From NCBI GenBank assembly GCA_016214845.1, contig JACRMS010000001.1, forward strand, positions 1 through 47,949: DNA of 47,949 nt. The letters are read 5' to 3'. The translations under genes were made by a program, and so were the position numbers. Shown piece after piece: positions 33,971-41,023 of this stretch. Source of the DNA: Nitrospirota bacterium. Its GTDB lineage: Bacteria; Nitrospirota; Thermodesulfovibrionia; UBA6902. The number at the start of each line of letters is the position of its first letter. The first letter of the stretch is position 1. The notes beneath the pieces are model-generated. The model saw only the letters and a program-made list of their open reading frames with translations, was not told the origin of the DNA and did not search any database.

Positions 33971-35900
33971 AAAAAGTCGTCCCCCTGTCAGACGTTTTTT
34001 CAAGATGGATCTCGCCGTGATGCTGCTCAATAAGCTTTTTCGTGACCGCTAATCCAAGTCCGGTCCCTTTAGACTTTGTCGTAAAAAACGGCTTAAATAT
34101 CCGGTCCTTCATTTTACCGGCAATCCCTGTTCCTGTATCGGAGACGGTTACCTCAATGGAATGCGTATCCGGCTGATAAAATGTTCTGAAGACCAATTCC
34201 CCGCCCGTTGGCATTGCGTCCACGGCATTTATTATCAGGTTTAAAAAAGCCTGCTGCAATTGAAAAGGGTCTGCCATTATTTCCGGCACCATGCCGTCAA
34301 ATCCTTTTATGATCTTTACTTCTACTGCCCTTGAGGAGGGGCAGGCATGTTTTAGAGAAAACTCAATGGTCTTATCAAGGAGGTCATTAATATTTACGGT
34401 CATTAACTGAGGCTCGGACTGGGTGACGAATTTCAGGAGGCTGTTTATTGTCAGCTCTATCCTCGCCACCTCATCTATCGACTTTGATAAAATAATTCTG
34501 TCCTCTTCCGAAATGTCATATTCTTTATTGAGCAATTCAATAGATGTTTTGATGCCTGCCAGAGAATTCTTGATACCCTCGGACAGTCCCGTGGCCCATT
34601 CACCGATCAGTTTCATCTGCTCCACCCTTTGAAGCGCTTCCTCGATACGCTTGTGCTCCGTGACATCCTGGACCGTGCCGATCAACCTTGTACTCTCTCC
34701 CTTATCGTTACATATAGTCAGCATTCTGGCGCGGACAAACCTCTCTTCTCCGTCAGAACGAATGATCCTGTATTCAAGGCTTAAAGGCCAATTGCATGAC
34801 GCTGTGGAAAAAATCGTGTCCTTTAACTTCTGCCTGTCATCAGGATGAACAAGGGCAAGAAAGTTGTCCACGGTAGGTTCAAAGCTCTCAGGGTCAACCC
34901 CGAAAATGCTGTACATTTCTTTGGACCAGAACCCCTTTAGATTGACAAGGTCTCTCTCCCAATGGCCCAGATGCGCAACCCCGGCGGCCTCCGCGTAACG
35001 CTCCTCGCTTTTCTTCAGCGCCTCTTCCATTTGCATGCGTTCGGTGATGTTTCTTACTATGTCCGTTGAGCCGGTCACTTTTCCATTCTCAAAGATCGCG
35101 GACGAGTTGATCTCTATATCCAGCCAGCTTCCGTCTTTTGCACGCATCTTCCCGGTAAAGTTTTTATAAGAGCCCCTGCTGCTTAACTCTCCAAACTTTT
35201 CCTTTAGCGCGGGGACCTGGTCCGGGCTGATTACATCAAGGATTTTCATTCTCAGAAATTCCTCTTTTGAATAACCGAATATCTCAACAGCCTTTTTGTT
35301 CACATCAATAAAATTGAAGTCCGGATCCAAAGTGAATATCGCGTCATTTGCGGACTCGACAATTCCCCGGTATTTCTTTTCTGACGCCCTTAGCGCCACC
35401 TCAGAGCTGCGAATGGCCCGGAGAAAGGTGATACGCAGAAATAAAAACCCTCCGAGCCATACAGGCAAAACTATTGCCGTTATGATCCCGGCGCGCATCA
35501 CAACAGGATACAGGGAACGGACAATCTCAATCCGTCCCACGACTTTCCCGGAGTCAAAAAGTTTTGCGCTTTTCATAATGACCGGAGACTTCAGCGGGAC
35601 CTCATTTTTGACGATCAGTTCATTTCGCGTGTTGTATACAAACCTTGACTCAGGGAGTGCCCCTTTCTTTTGCTGCGCTATAAGCTCTTCGATCCTCATT
35701 TGTTCGAATTCCCACATCAGGGGATTAGAGCTGATGATCTGCGTAATTGTGTTCGCCTTGATCTCGGCCTCGGTCTCAAGACTTCCTGATGTATTTTGAT
35801 ATGTAATAAGAAAATATCCGAGGGGGAAAATAACGGTCCCGCTAAACATAAGCGCGGTTGACAGCCAGGTAATGATGCGGGTCAATTTTGCGGTCTTCAC
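33906..35900 (-). CDS. PAS sensor histidine kinase-like protein lacking the phosphoacceptor His
   Basis: 664 residues, GTG start 2 bp after the upstream binding-protein gene. Layout: membrane helix (about 10-33), periplasmic segment with RFVYNTRNELI, second helix (about 135-157), PAS (about 175-290), second PAS/PAC (about 300-420), dimerisation helix, HATPase_c. The ATPase motifs are intact: N box FLNLIINAVDAM, G1 VSDTGTGIA, F box FKPFFTT, G2 GTGLGLAV. In the H box, where relatives read GxxAHEIxNPL, this protein reads ATGLSEGIKNSLAGI, with Glu441 replacing His. It may bind ATP without autophosphorylating, or act as a regulator of another kinase. The tail beyond RLPV overlaps the helicase gene. 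Confidence 0.85.
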   Translation of the reverse strand: MKTAKLTRIITWLSTALMFSGTVIFPLGYFLITYQNTSGSLETEAEIKANTITQIISSNPLMWEFEQMRIEELIAQQKKGALPESRFVYNTRNELIVKNEVPLKSPVIMKSAKLFDSGKVVGRIEIVRSLYPVVMRAGIITAIVLPVWLGGFLFLRITFLRAIRSSEVALRASEKKYRGIVESANDAIFTLDPDFNFIDVNKKAVEIFGYSKEEFLRMKILDVISPDQVPALKEKFGELSSRGSYKNFTGKMRAKDGSWLDIEINSSAIFENGKVTGSTDIVRNITERMQMEEALKKSEERYAEAAGVAHLGHWERDLVNLKGFWSKEMYSIFGVDPESFEPTVDNFLALVHPDDRQKLKDTIFSTASCNWPLSLEYRIIRSDGEERFVRARMLTICNDKGESTRLIGTVQDVTEHKRIEEALQRVEQMKLIGEWATGLSEGIKNSLAGIKTSIELLNKEYDISEEDRIILSKSIDEVARIELTINSLLKFVTQSEPQLMTVNINDLLDKTIEFSLKHACPSSRAVEVKIIKGFDGMVPEIMADPFQLQQAFLNLIINAVDAMPTGGELVFRTFYQPDTHSIEVTVSDTGTGIAGKMKDRIFKPFFTTKSKGTGLGLAVTKKLIEQHHGEIHLEKTSDRGTTFSIRLPVPLSPTSRKSSPAAPG

Positions 35901-35902
35901 AA

Positions 35903-36757
35903 TTAGTTGTCAGGATTACCCGGCAATACCAAATGGCCGGATTCTTCCAATATCCTTCTGCCTTCATCTGAAAAGATAAAAGCAATAAATTCCCGGACGC
36001 GCCCGGGAGGCCCCGGTTTGACCACCAGGTATAATGACTTGGAAAGCGGATACCTGCCGTCCGCAAGTGATTTTACGCTTGGGAGTATGCCCTCGTAGGG
36101 AAGAATTTTTACGCGGCGTTTCTCAGAAATGATTTGCGCTAAAGTAGAGAAACCGACTGAACCGGAGACACGTTCAACCAGATCGGCGCAGTCCTGGTCG
36201 GTCAGGGCGATCAACATGCCCGGGCGGGACAAGGCGGCGTCAACAGCTTTGCTCATTTCCGGGGACATCCCTTTTATGGCAAGTGTGTCGGATTCACCGG
36301 CGGGGCGAAGCACCAGCCGCACCTGTTTTCCATCAGGCCATTGATTGAAATCCCCCCGGTATATCTTAAGAATGTCATCGGTGTTCAAGCCTGTGACCGT
36401 TACGTCCGGATTAGAAATGAGCAAAAGCGGGGTCATGGCATATTTGATTATAGATAGGTTTTTTGAATCCTCATTATCCAGCAAAAGCCTGGAGCTGAGG
36501 CCTATATCTACTGCACCCTTACTGACTGCCTTGATACCGCCGGTGCTGCCCAGGCTGGGCATGACCTCGACCTTGACGTCAGGATGGGATTTCTCAAAGG
36601 CAGCGGCAAGAAGCTTCATTGGACCAAGGGCGTTGCCGGTGCCCCCTATTTTCAGGACCTCTTCCGCGTATGCAGGCTGGATGTGTATCAGAACTGAAAT
36701 TACAAGCGCGGCTATAAAATTCCGCACAAAATGTTTCACACTACAATGCGTCGACAT
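35903..36757 (-). CDS. PstS-like periplasmic substrate-binding protein
   Basis: 284 residues with a signal peptide (hydrophobic FIAALVISVLIHI, cleavage near YAEE). The mature part is a type II periplasmic binding fold of the PstS/phosphate-binding kind: IGGTGNALGPMKLLAAAFEK, LGSTGGIKAVSKGAVDIGLS, ILKIYRGDFNQWPDG, LRPAGESDT, KSLYLVVKPG. No transporter genes accompany it; instead it sits 2 bp before the PAS kinase-like gene. It likely serves as a ligand sensor for that protein. Ligand could be phosphate or another oxyanion. Confidence 0.82.
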   Translation of the reverse strand: MSTHCSVKHFVRNFIAALVISVLIHIQPAYAEEVLKIGGTGNALGPMKLLAAAFEKSHPDVKVEVMPSLGSTGGIKAVSKGAVDIGLSSRLLLDNEDSKNLSIIKYAMTPLLLISNPDVTVTGLNTDDILKIYRGDFNQWPDGKQVRLVLRPAGESDTLAIKGMSPEMSKAVDAALSRPGMLIALTDQDCADLVERVSGSVGFSTLAQIISEKRRVKILPYEGILPSVKSLADGRYPLSKSLYLVVKPGPPGRVREFIAFIFSDEGRRILEESGHLVLPGNPDN

Positions 36758-36784
36758 AAATTAAATGTACCTCATTTTTAATAA

Positions 36785-36932
36785 AATGGCAAAGGACGGG
36801 AATTTCTATACGACACCTTGAAAAGGTAGTCAATAGATAGCAGTAAGTAGTTGGGGTCCCATATCTACTGTCTACTAACTACCAGTTCCTGTTTTGTTGT
36901 CGATTATAGAAATTCTTCCACAGCCTTTCATT
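36785..36932. repeat. Palindromic interspersed element, copy C
   Basis: The core (36801-36914) is nearly identical to that of copy B but inverted. It reads AATTTCTATACGACACC at its left end and TGTCGATTATAGAAATT at its right. The conserved flank CTTCCACAGCCTTTCATT nevertheless stays on the right, as in copies A and B. It lies between the divergent binding-protein and exonuclease III genes. Confidence 0.8.
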
Positions 36933-36970
36933 GCAGCAACCATTCATGTTATAAAATCAAAGGCTGAGCT

Positions 36971-37753
36971 ATGATTATGAAGGTCGCGAGTTTCAACGTT
37001 AATTCGATCAGGGCCAGGTTGAACATTGTTATTGACTGGCTGAAGAAGGAATCGCCGGATGTTCTCTGCCTTCAGGAAACTAAGGCGACTGATGCTGATT
37101 TTCCCTTGACAGCATTTAAAGAGACAGGTTATCACGCCGTGTTCCGGGGAGAGAAATCCTACAACGGAGTTGCCGTCATCAGTAAAGAGACGCCTGAAAA
37201 TATCCGGGCAGGCTTTGATAAAAACGGCTCTGACGGCACCCGCCTGATCACGGTCACTATCAATAATATTCCTGTGGTCAATACTTACGTCCCGCAGGGG
37301 TTCCATCCTCTTTCTATGAAATTCAAAGAAAAGCTTGAATGGTTTCAGAGGCTGCATGAGTACTTTAATAGAAATTTCAAACCTGACAAGCCTCTCGTCT
37401 GGGTTGGGGATTTCAATGTCGCGCCTGAGGCCATCGATGTTCATGACCCAAAGCGCTTGCTCGGAGAAATAGGCTTTCATCCCGATGAACATGCGGCCCT
37501 GAAGAAGATCATGCAGTGGGGCTTTGTTGATGTCTTCAGGATGCATCAGCCCGATGCGGGGCAGTACACTTTTTACGATTACCGCGCAAAGAACGCGATA
37601 AAAAGAAAAACAGGCTGGCGCGTAGACCACATCTGGGCCACACGCCCTCTTGCTGAAAAGTCAGTCCGCGCGTGGATCGATATGGCCCCGAGACTACTGG
37701 AAAAGCCGTCTGACCATACGCCCATCGCGGCTGAATTCAAGATAGAAAGTTAA
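36971..37753 (+). CDS. xth: Exodeoxyribonuclease III
   Basis: 260 residues of the EEP nuclease family: AP endonuclease and 3'-phosphatase/3'-5' exonuclease in base excision repair. Motifs: SFNVNSIRAR, LCLQETKA (metal-binding Glu), NTYVPQG, VWVGDFNVAPE (catalytic Asp and Asn), WRVDHIWAT and the terminal SDHTPIAAEF with the catalytic His. ATG codons at 36971 and 36977 are both possible. It is probably monocistronic. It marks the left edge of the accessory island, as the next 5 kb hold no housekeeping gene. Confidence 0.95.
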   Translation: MIMKVASFNVNSIRARLNIVIDWLKKESPDVLCLQETKATDADFPLTAFKETGYHAVFRGEKSYNGVAVISKETPENIRAGFDKNGSDGTRLITVTINNIPVVNTYVPQGFHPLSMKFKEKLEWFQRLHEYFNRNFKPDKPLVWVGDFNVAPEAIDVHDPKRLLGEIGFHPDEHAALKKIMQWGFVDVFRMHQPDAGQYTFYDYRAKNAIKRKTGWRVDHIWATRPLAEKSVRAWIDMAPRLLEKPSDHTPIAAEFKIES

Positions 37754-37865
37754 ATCTGCTGCACGGAAAGAAAGGATATTATTTAGCCACGAATCAACAC
37801 GAATTTTCACAAATAAAATAAGGCGCCCATTGCCCAAGAGCCTATTTTTATGTTTAAGGCAACCA

Positions 37866-37961
37866 GTGCCGGGAGCGTTTAATAAAATCGTTGAGCACCT
37901 GCAGTTGCATATCAACTTTTTGATTGTGGCATAGACGGCAACGGTCTTCTTTTTTTGTGAG
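37866..37961 (-). pseudogene. Decayed serine recombinase N-terminal fragment
   Basis: About 95 bp closely similar to the 5' end of the recombinase fragment at 38961-39206. The shared stretches include CTGCAGTTGCATATCAACTT and GGCAACGGT, in the same orientation, but with an internal deletion of about 15 bp and several substitutions. The start codon and frame are lost. With the second fragment it brackets the HTH/nucleotidyltransferase pair as a direct repeat about 1.2 kb apart. Confidence 0.7.
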
Positions 37962-37981
37962 ATATTTGGCGGGACCCGGAT

Positions 37982-38452
37982 TTATTGCTTTTCTGATTTA
38001 ATTGTCTTTAACACATCTTTTAGCACAGGCAGCACGAGTTTATCTTTTGAACGGCCAGCCGCCTGTTTGCTTTTAATAATCAACTCAAGCGGCAGTACCG
38101 ACACTTTAAAATTATCCAGAGATATTTTTATTGCCTGTTTTTTGATTTCGGCATATTCGCCTAAACCATGCACATGAGTTACAATGTCAAAAAGCTTTAC
38201 GTCGTCTCCAGCGAACATAGGAGCGTTGTTTCCAATAGGAGGGATATAAATGGACTTAACTTTTTTTAAGGCTTTAGTTAACTGAGGGTTGGCCAAATCC
38301 GCAAACCAAAGATCAATATCTTGAGTAACAACCGGTGCGCCTTGTAAAGCGGCCGCTGATAGGCCGATAATCATGAAATCAACCTTGTGGCGAACTAATT
38401 CCCGTAGAAAACGGATTTCATTTTTGTTGAATATGAGGTTGTTTTTGACCAC
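37982..38452 (-). CDS. MNT/AbiEii-type nucleotidyltransferase, candidate toxin
   Basis: 156 residues of the polymerase-beta-like nucleotidyltransferase fold. The active motif is visible: Gly30-Leu-Ser32 in IIGLSAAALQG and the Asp pair Asp45/Asp47 in TQDIDLWF. The central part (DVKLFDIVTHVHGLGEYAEI) and LPLELIIKSKQAAGRSKDK fit stand-alone family members found with HTH partners. It starts with GTG inside the end of the HTH gene (35-bp overlap). The pair resembles type IV-like toxin-antitoxin or abortive-infection modules, where the transferase would be the toxin and the HTH protein the antitoxin. That role is inferred from layout. Confidence 0.75.
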   Translation of the reverse strand: MVKNNLIFNKNEIRFLRELVRHKVDFMIIGLSAAALQGAPVVTQDIDLWFADLANPQLTKALKKVKSIYIPPIGNNAPMFAGDDVKLFDIVTHVHGLGEYAEIKKQAIKISLDNFKVSVLPLELIIKSKQAAGRSKDKLVLPVLKDVLKTIKSEKQ

Positions 38453-38795
38453 GGGTCAAGGCCCTCCTTAAACGTTCAATTGGCGGTTCGCGCATTAATA
38501 ATAACGTGTGTCTGATATTGTCCCGGTCAATATTTTTGTATTTCCTGGCTATCTCATCTACTTTATTTAGTAAAAGTTTCATCTTTTCCATCTCTTGATT
38601 ATCTTCGGTAAGAAATTCTGAAGGAGACATATTCAGGCTCTTCGCAATAGCTCTGATAGATTTAGGCAAGACATATTCCTTACGCGCTAATGTATAAAAG
38701 ACATTGCGGCTTACCCCTGCCTGCTTAAGCAGTTCAGAGAGCGTAATATTCTGCTGACGACACTTGTCTTTAATTATTTCGAGTGATATTCTCAT
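38418..38795 (-). CDS. XRE-family HTH regulator, candidate antitoxin
   Basis: 125 residues. The N-terminal helix-turn-helix reads LSELLKQAGVSRNVFYTLAR and continues through IRAIAKSLNMSPSEFL, a standard XRE fold. The C-terminal part is helical and charged (MEKMKLLLNKVDEIARKY) and may contact the partner nucleotidyltransferase encoded by the overlapping next gene. A 21-bp palindrome at 38806-38826 just upstream of the start is the likely operator for autorepression. Confidence 0.8.
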   Translation of the reverse strand: MRISLEIIKDKCRQQNITLSELLKQAGVSRNVFYTLARKEYVLPKSIRAIAKSLNMSPSEFLTEDNQEMEKMKLLLNKVDEIARKYKNIDRDNIRHTLLLMREPPIERLRRALTRGQKQPHIQQK

Positions 38796-38805
38796 GGTAA
38801 ATATA

Positions 38806-38826
38806 GTGTACCATAATATGGTACAC
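38806..38826. promoter_or_regulatory. Palindromic operator of the HTH/nucleotidyltransferase pair
   Basis: Perfect inverted arms GTGTACCATA and TATGGTACAC around a single central A, 10 bp upstream of the HTH start codon. TATATT and TATTAT hexamers in and beside it are possible -10 boxes, so binding would block transcription. Confidence 0.75.
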
Positions 38827-38960
38827 GCAGCAATACTTTTTACTTGTTGACAGTCTTGCGATAAATGTTACATCCTGCAATTATTAAGTGCTTGTTCTGA
38901 TGGCGTGAACATTGGTAGGTATTATCCTCAACGTTTAAGCCCATGGGAATTTATTGACTC

Positions 38961-39206
38961 TTAGATGTTATTGAGGTTTTCTCTCAGCACGGGGAATATG
39001 GGCACACCCCCATATTTATTGTAGAAATACGGGATATGTCCCTGGTCAATCCTTGTATTTGCCCCGGTGTAACCATGATCGATATATGTTTTATACAGCT
39101 TCCAGCCGGAGCGTTTTATAAAATCGCTGAGCTCCTGCAGTTGCATATCAACTTTTTGCTTGTCGGTTGATACCCTGGCATATACGGCAACGGTTTTCTT
39201 TTTCAT
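38961..39206 (-). pseudogene. Truncated serine recombinase (resolvase N-terminus)
   Basis: An 81-codon frame. Residues 1-52 (VAVYARVSTDKQKVDMQLQE, FIKRSGWKLYKTYIDHGYTG) are the start of a resolvase/invertase catalytic domain including the nucleophile Ser in ARVSTDKQ. After YTGANTR the homology stops and an unrelated tail (IPYFYNKYGGVPIFP) runs to the stop. The rest of the catalytic domain and all DNA-binding parts are missing, so it is inactive. It marks the right edge of the HTH/nucleotidyltransferase insert. Confidence 0.8.
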
Positions 39207-39539
39207 GCGCTCATTCCTGTTAAATCAGGGTGCGGAAAAAACCCCTTTAAAATCCGGACTATTAACTTCGTTAAAACAAAGTGTTTTTTATTATACAAAA
39301 TGGTGCGGAAAAAACTAATGTTTTTTCCTCAGTAGAGATCACATCAAATTTATGTGCTATTAGGCAGATAACTGCATAATATGACAAACGGAATATTAGT
39401 CAACACGGTTAGTGTAATGAAGATGAATAGTTACGCCAAATAAACAATTTTTATTTTATTTACTCGGCTAATATTTATGTTATTATCTATAAAATTATCT
39501 AATAACTGGTTGCCCTATACCAATATAAAGGAGGAAACA
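39207..39539. other. AT-rich gap with a 14-bp direct repeat upstream of the TIR operon
   Basis: GGTGCGGAAAAAAC occurs exactly at 39229-39242 and 39302-39315. A related GGTGCGGA occurs at 40759, after the TIR operon. The rest is very AT-rich, with TATTAT/TATAAA hexamers near 39480-39495 that may form the promoter of the TIR genes. No coding frame is supported. Confidence 0.5.
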
Positions 39540-39932
39540 ATGGCAAACAAAAAGAGAGTCTTTATCAGCTTTGATGTTGACCACGACAAAGGCACTAAAG
39601 AAATGCTTGCAGGTCAAGCCAATCTGCCAGATAGCCCGTTCGAGTTTAAGGATGCATCTGTGAAAGAGCCTCTAATTGGTGACTGGAAGGAGAAAGTAAA
39701 ACGGCGTATGGATAATATAGACGTTGTGATTATTCTCTGCGGCGAGAAGACTCATACAGCTACAGGAGTTGCGGCTGAATTGACAATTGCTAAAGATAAG
39801 GGAAAATCATACTTTCTTTTAGCTGCATACTCCGACAAGAATTGTACAAAACCCACATCGGCATCTGCTTCAGACAAAGTCTATAACTGGACATGGCCTA
39901 ATTTAAAGGCCCTTATTGCTGGGGGTAGATAG
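39540..39932 (+). CDS. ThsB-like TIR domain protein (MTH538/DUF1863 type)
   Basis: 130 residues, nearly all one TIR-like domain. Beta-A is KRVFISFDVDHDKGTKEML. The middle has GDWKEKVKRRMDNIDVVIIL, then the helix with the putative catalytic Glu80 (VAAELTIAKDKGK), and SYFLLAAYSD. This matches the MTH538/ThsB group, which in Thoeris anti-phage systems makes a cyclic ADP-ribose-type signal from NAD. The frame is open to 39477, but AGGAGG at 39529-39534 sits 5 nt before the ATG at 39540. It is followed 10 bp later by a second TIR-like membrane protein. No ThsA (SIR2/SLOG) is nearby. Enzymatic activity is inferred from the retained Glu only. Confidence 0.85.
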   Translation: MANKKRVFISFDVDHDKGTKEMLAGQANLPDSPFEFKDASVKEPLIGDWKEKVKRRMDNIDVVIILCGEKTHTATGVAAELTIAKDKGKSYFLLAAYSDKNCTKPTSASASDKVYNWTWPNLKALIAGGR

Positions 39933-39942
39933 GCACTATCCG

Positions 39943-40749
39943 ATGAAATTGTTTATTATACATAGGTTCAAAGAAAGAAGGCAGGCCAAACTGCTTTTTA
40001 AAAAAAGCGGCTTAGAAATGGCTGCAAAATTTGATCTGATTTTTCTTGATAGTGTCAGCTGCAAAGATTGGAAAGACCAAGCGATTAAGGCAATCTCCCA
40101 AGCAGAAACCGTTATAGTTTACGATCGCGAATCTTGCGAGAAATCAGAAAACGCAAAATGGGAAATCAATAAGGCCGGAGAGAGCAATTTGCCTATTGTG
40201 GACATTAATCCTAATGATGCTCCATCTGTAGTGTGTTCAAAGTTGAAACCATACTATGATCTCGAAGCGGAGTTCAGCGAATGCTTCAAGAAAAAAGGTG
40301 GAACAAGTACGCTGGATCTCTACAAGTTGATGATCGAGTCTTCTGAAAGCCTTATTCAGCGACGACAGAAAACAAATGCATTTTTCATAACGGCTATAGG
40401 AAGCCTCTTGGCCATTGCTGGTTTAATGGTAAAGACTGGAGCGTTACATTCTGGTACAATTTGGCTGCTTTATGGGTTTTCTGTGGTGGGTTTTCTATTG
40501 TGCAACTCTTGGAGAAATCTCATAGACAATTATGGGAAGTTAAACAAGGCCAAGTTTGACGTTATCCTACGGCTGGAACAAGACCTTGATGCCCAAATAT
40601 ATGCAGCCGAGTGGGTATCTTTAGGTAAGGGATTGCGTCCACGCAAATACAAATCATTCACTTCAACGGAAAAAAACGTTCCGCTTTATTTCGCGATGCT
40701 CATATTAATCCTTACTCTTATTGCCGTGGGTTGGCAGATAAGTGGCTAA
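39943..40749 (+). CDS. TIR-like domain fused to RipA-like membrane domain, candidate effector
   Basis: 268 residues from the ATG at 39943 (an upstream frame start at 39916 overlaps the previous gene). The N-terminal roughly 95 residues look like a second TIR-type domain: KLFIIHRFK, WKDQAIKAISQAETVIVYDR, the Glu74 helix NAKWEINKAGES, LPIVDINP. After a linker, LYKLMIESSESLIQRRQKTN leads into two hydrophobic helices (about 148-164 and 172-189). A soluble segment NKAKFDVILRLEQDL with EWVSLGKGLRPRKY follows, then a third helix (249-265). The latter part resembles RipA-type membrane proteins; this is recognised by pattern, not by search. It is likely cotranscribed with the ThsB-like gene and could be its membrane-acting effector or sensor. 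Confidence 0.7.
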   Translation: MKLFIIHRFKERRQAKLLFKKSGLEMAAKFDLIFLDSVSCKDWKDQAIKAISQAETVIVYDRESCEKSENAKWEINKAGESNLPIVDINPNDAPSVVCSKLKPYYDLEAEFSECFKKKGGTSTLDLYKLMIESSESLIQRRQKTNAFFITAIGSLLAIAGLMVKTGALHSGTIWLLYGFSVVGFLLCNSWRNLIDNYGKLNKAKFDVILRLEQDLDAQIYAAEWVSLGKGLRPRKYKSFTSTEKNVPLYFAMLILILTLIAVGWQISG

Positions 40750-40855
40750 CTATTCACTGGTGCGGACGCAAAAAGCCGCGCCGCATAGTTCAACCATTAA
40801 AATCCCCACTTTAATCGTTAATCATCAAACTGTTATTTCATCTGAATTCTTGAGA

Positions 40856-40896
40856 AGCAGGTATTCTCAGTAAATATTAAAACGAGAGTACCTGCT
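40856..40896. other. Stem-loop between the TIR operon and the AAA gene
   Basis: A 13-bp inverted repeat, AGCAGGTATTCTC and GAGAGTACCTGCT, with one mismatch (a G-U pair in RNA) and a 15-nt AT-rich loop. The left arm overlaps an alternative small hairpin GAGAA/TTCTC. There is no T run, so it is not a simple terminator. Function unknown; it could be a regulatory leader or recombination-site structure. Confidence 0.5.
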
Positions 40897-41023
40897 ACTT
40901 TCCAGAATATATCAATGTTTTCCTCTTTTTCCCGGAAAGGGATCTCACCTGTTAAATAAAGACATGCTATAGTATTAACAGGCAGGAGAAAATCGTTTGT
41001 AGCTAAAATGTGGGGCTCGAATT

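Noticed and set aside
36945-37630. A 228-codon minus-strand frame opposite exonuclease III
   Set aside because: Fully antisense to a clear gene with intact catalytic motifs.
39207-39539. CRISPR-like repeat because of the duplicated 14-mer
   Set aside because: Only two exact copies, unequal context and no spacer regularity.
40750-41023. tRNA or attachment site at the island edge
   Set aside because: No cloverleaf-like arms or CCA end could be found by eye; only the stem-loop was kept.
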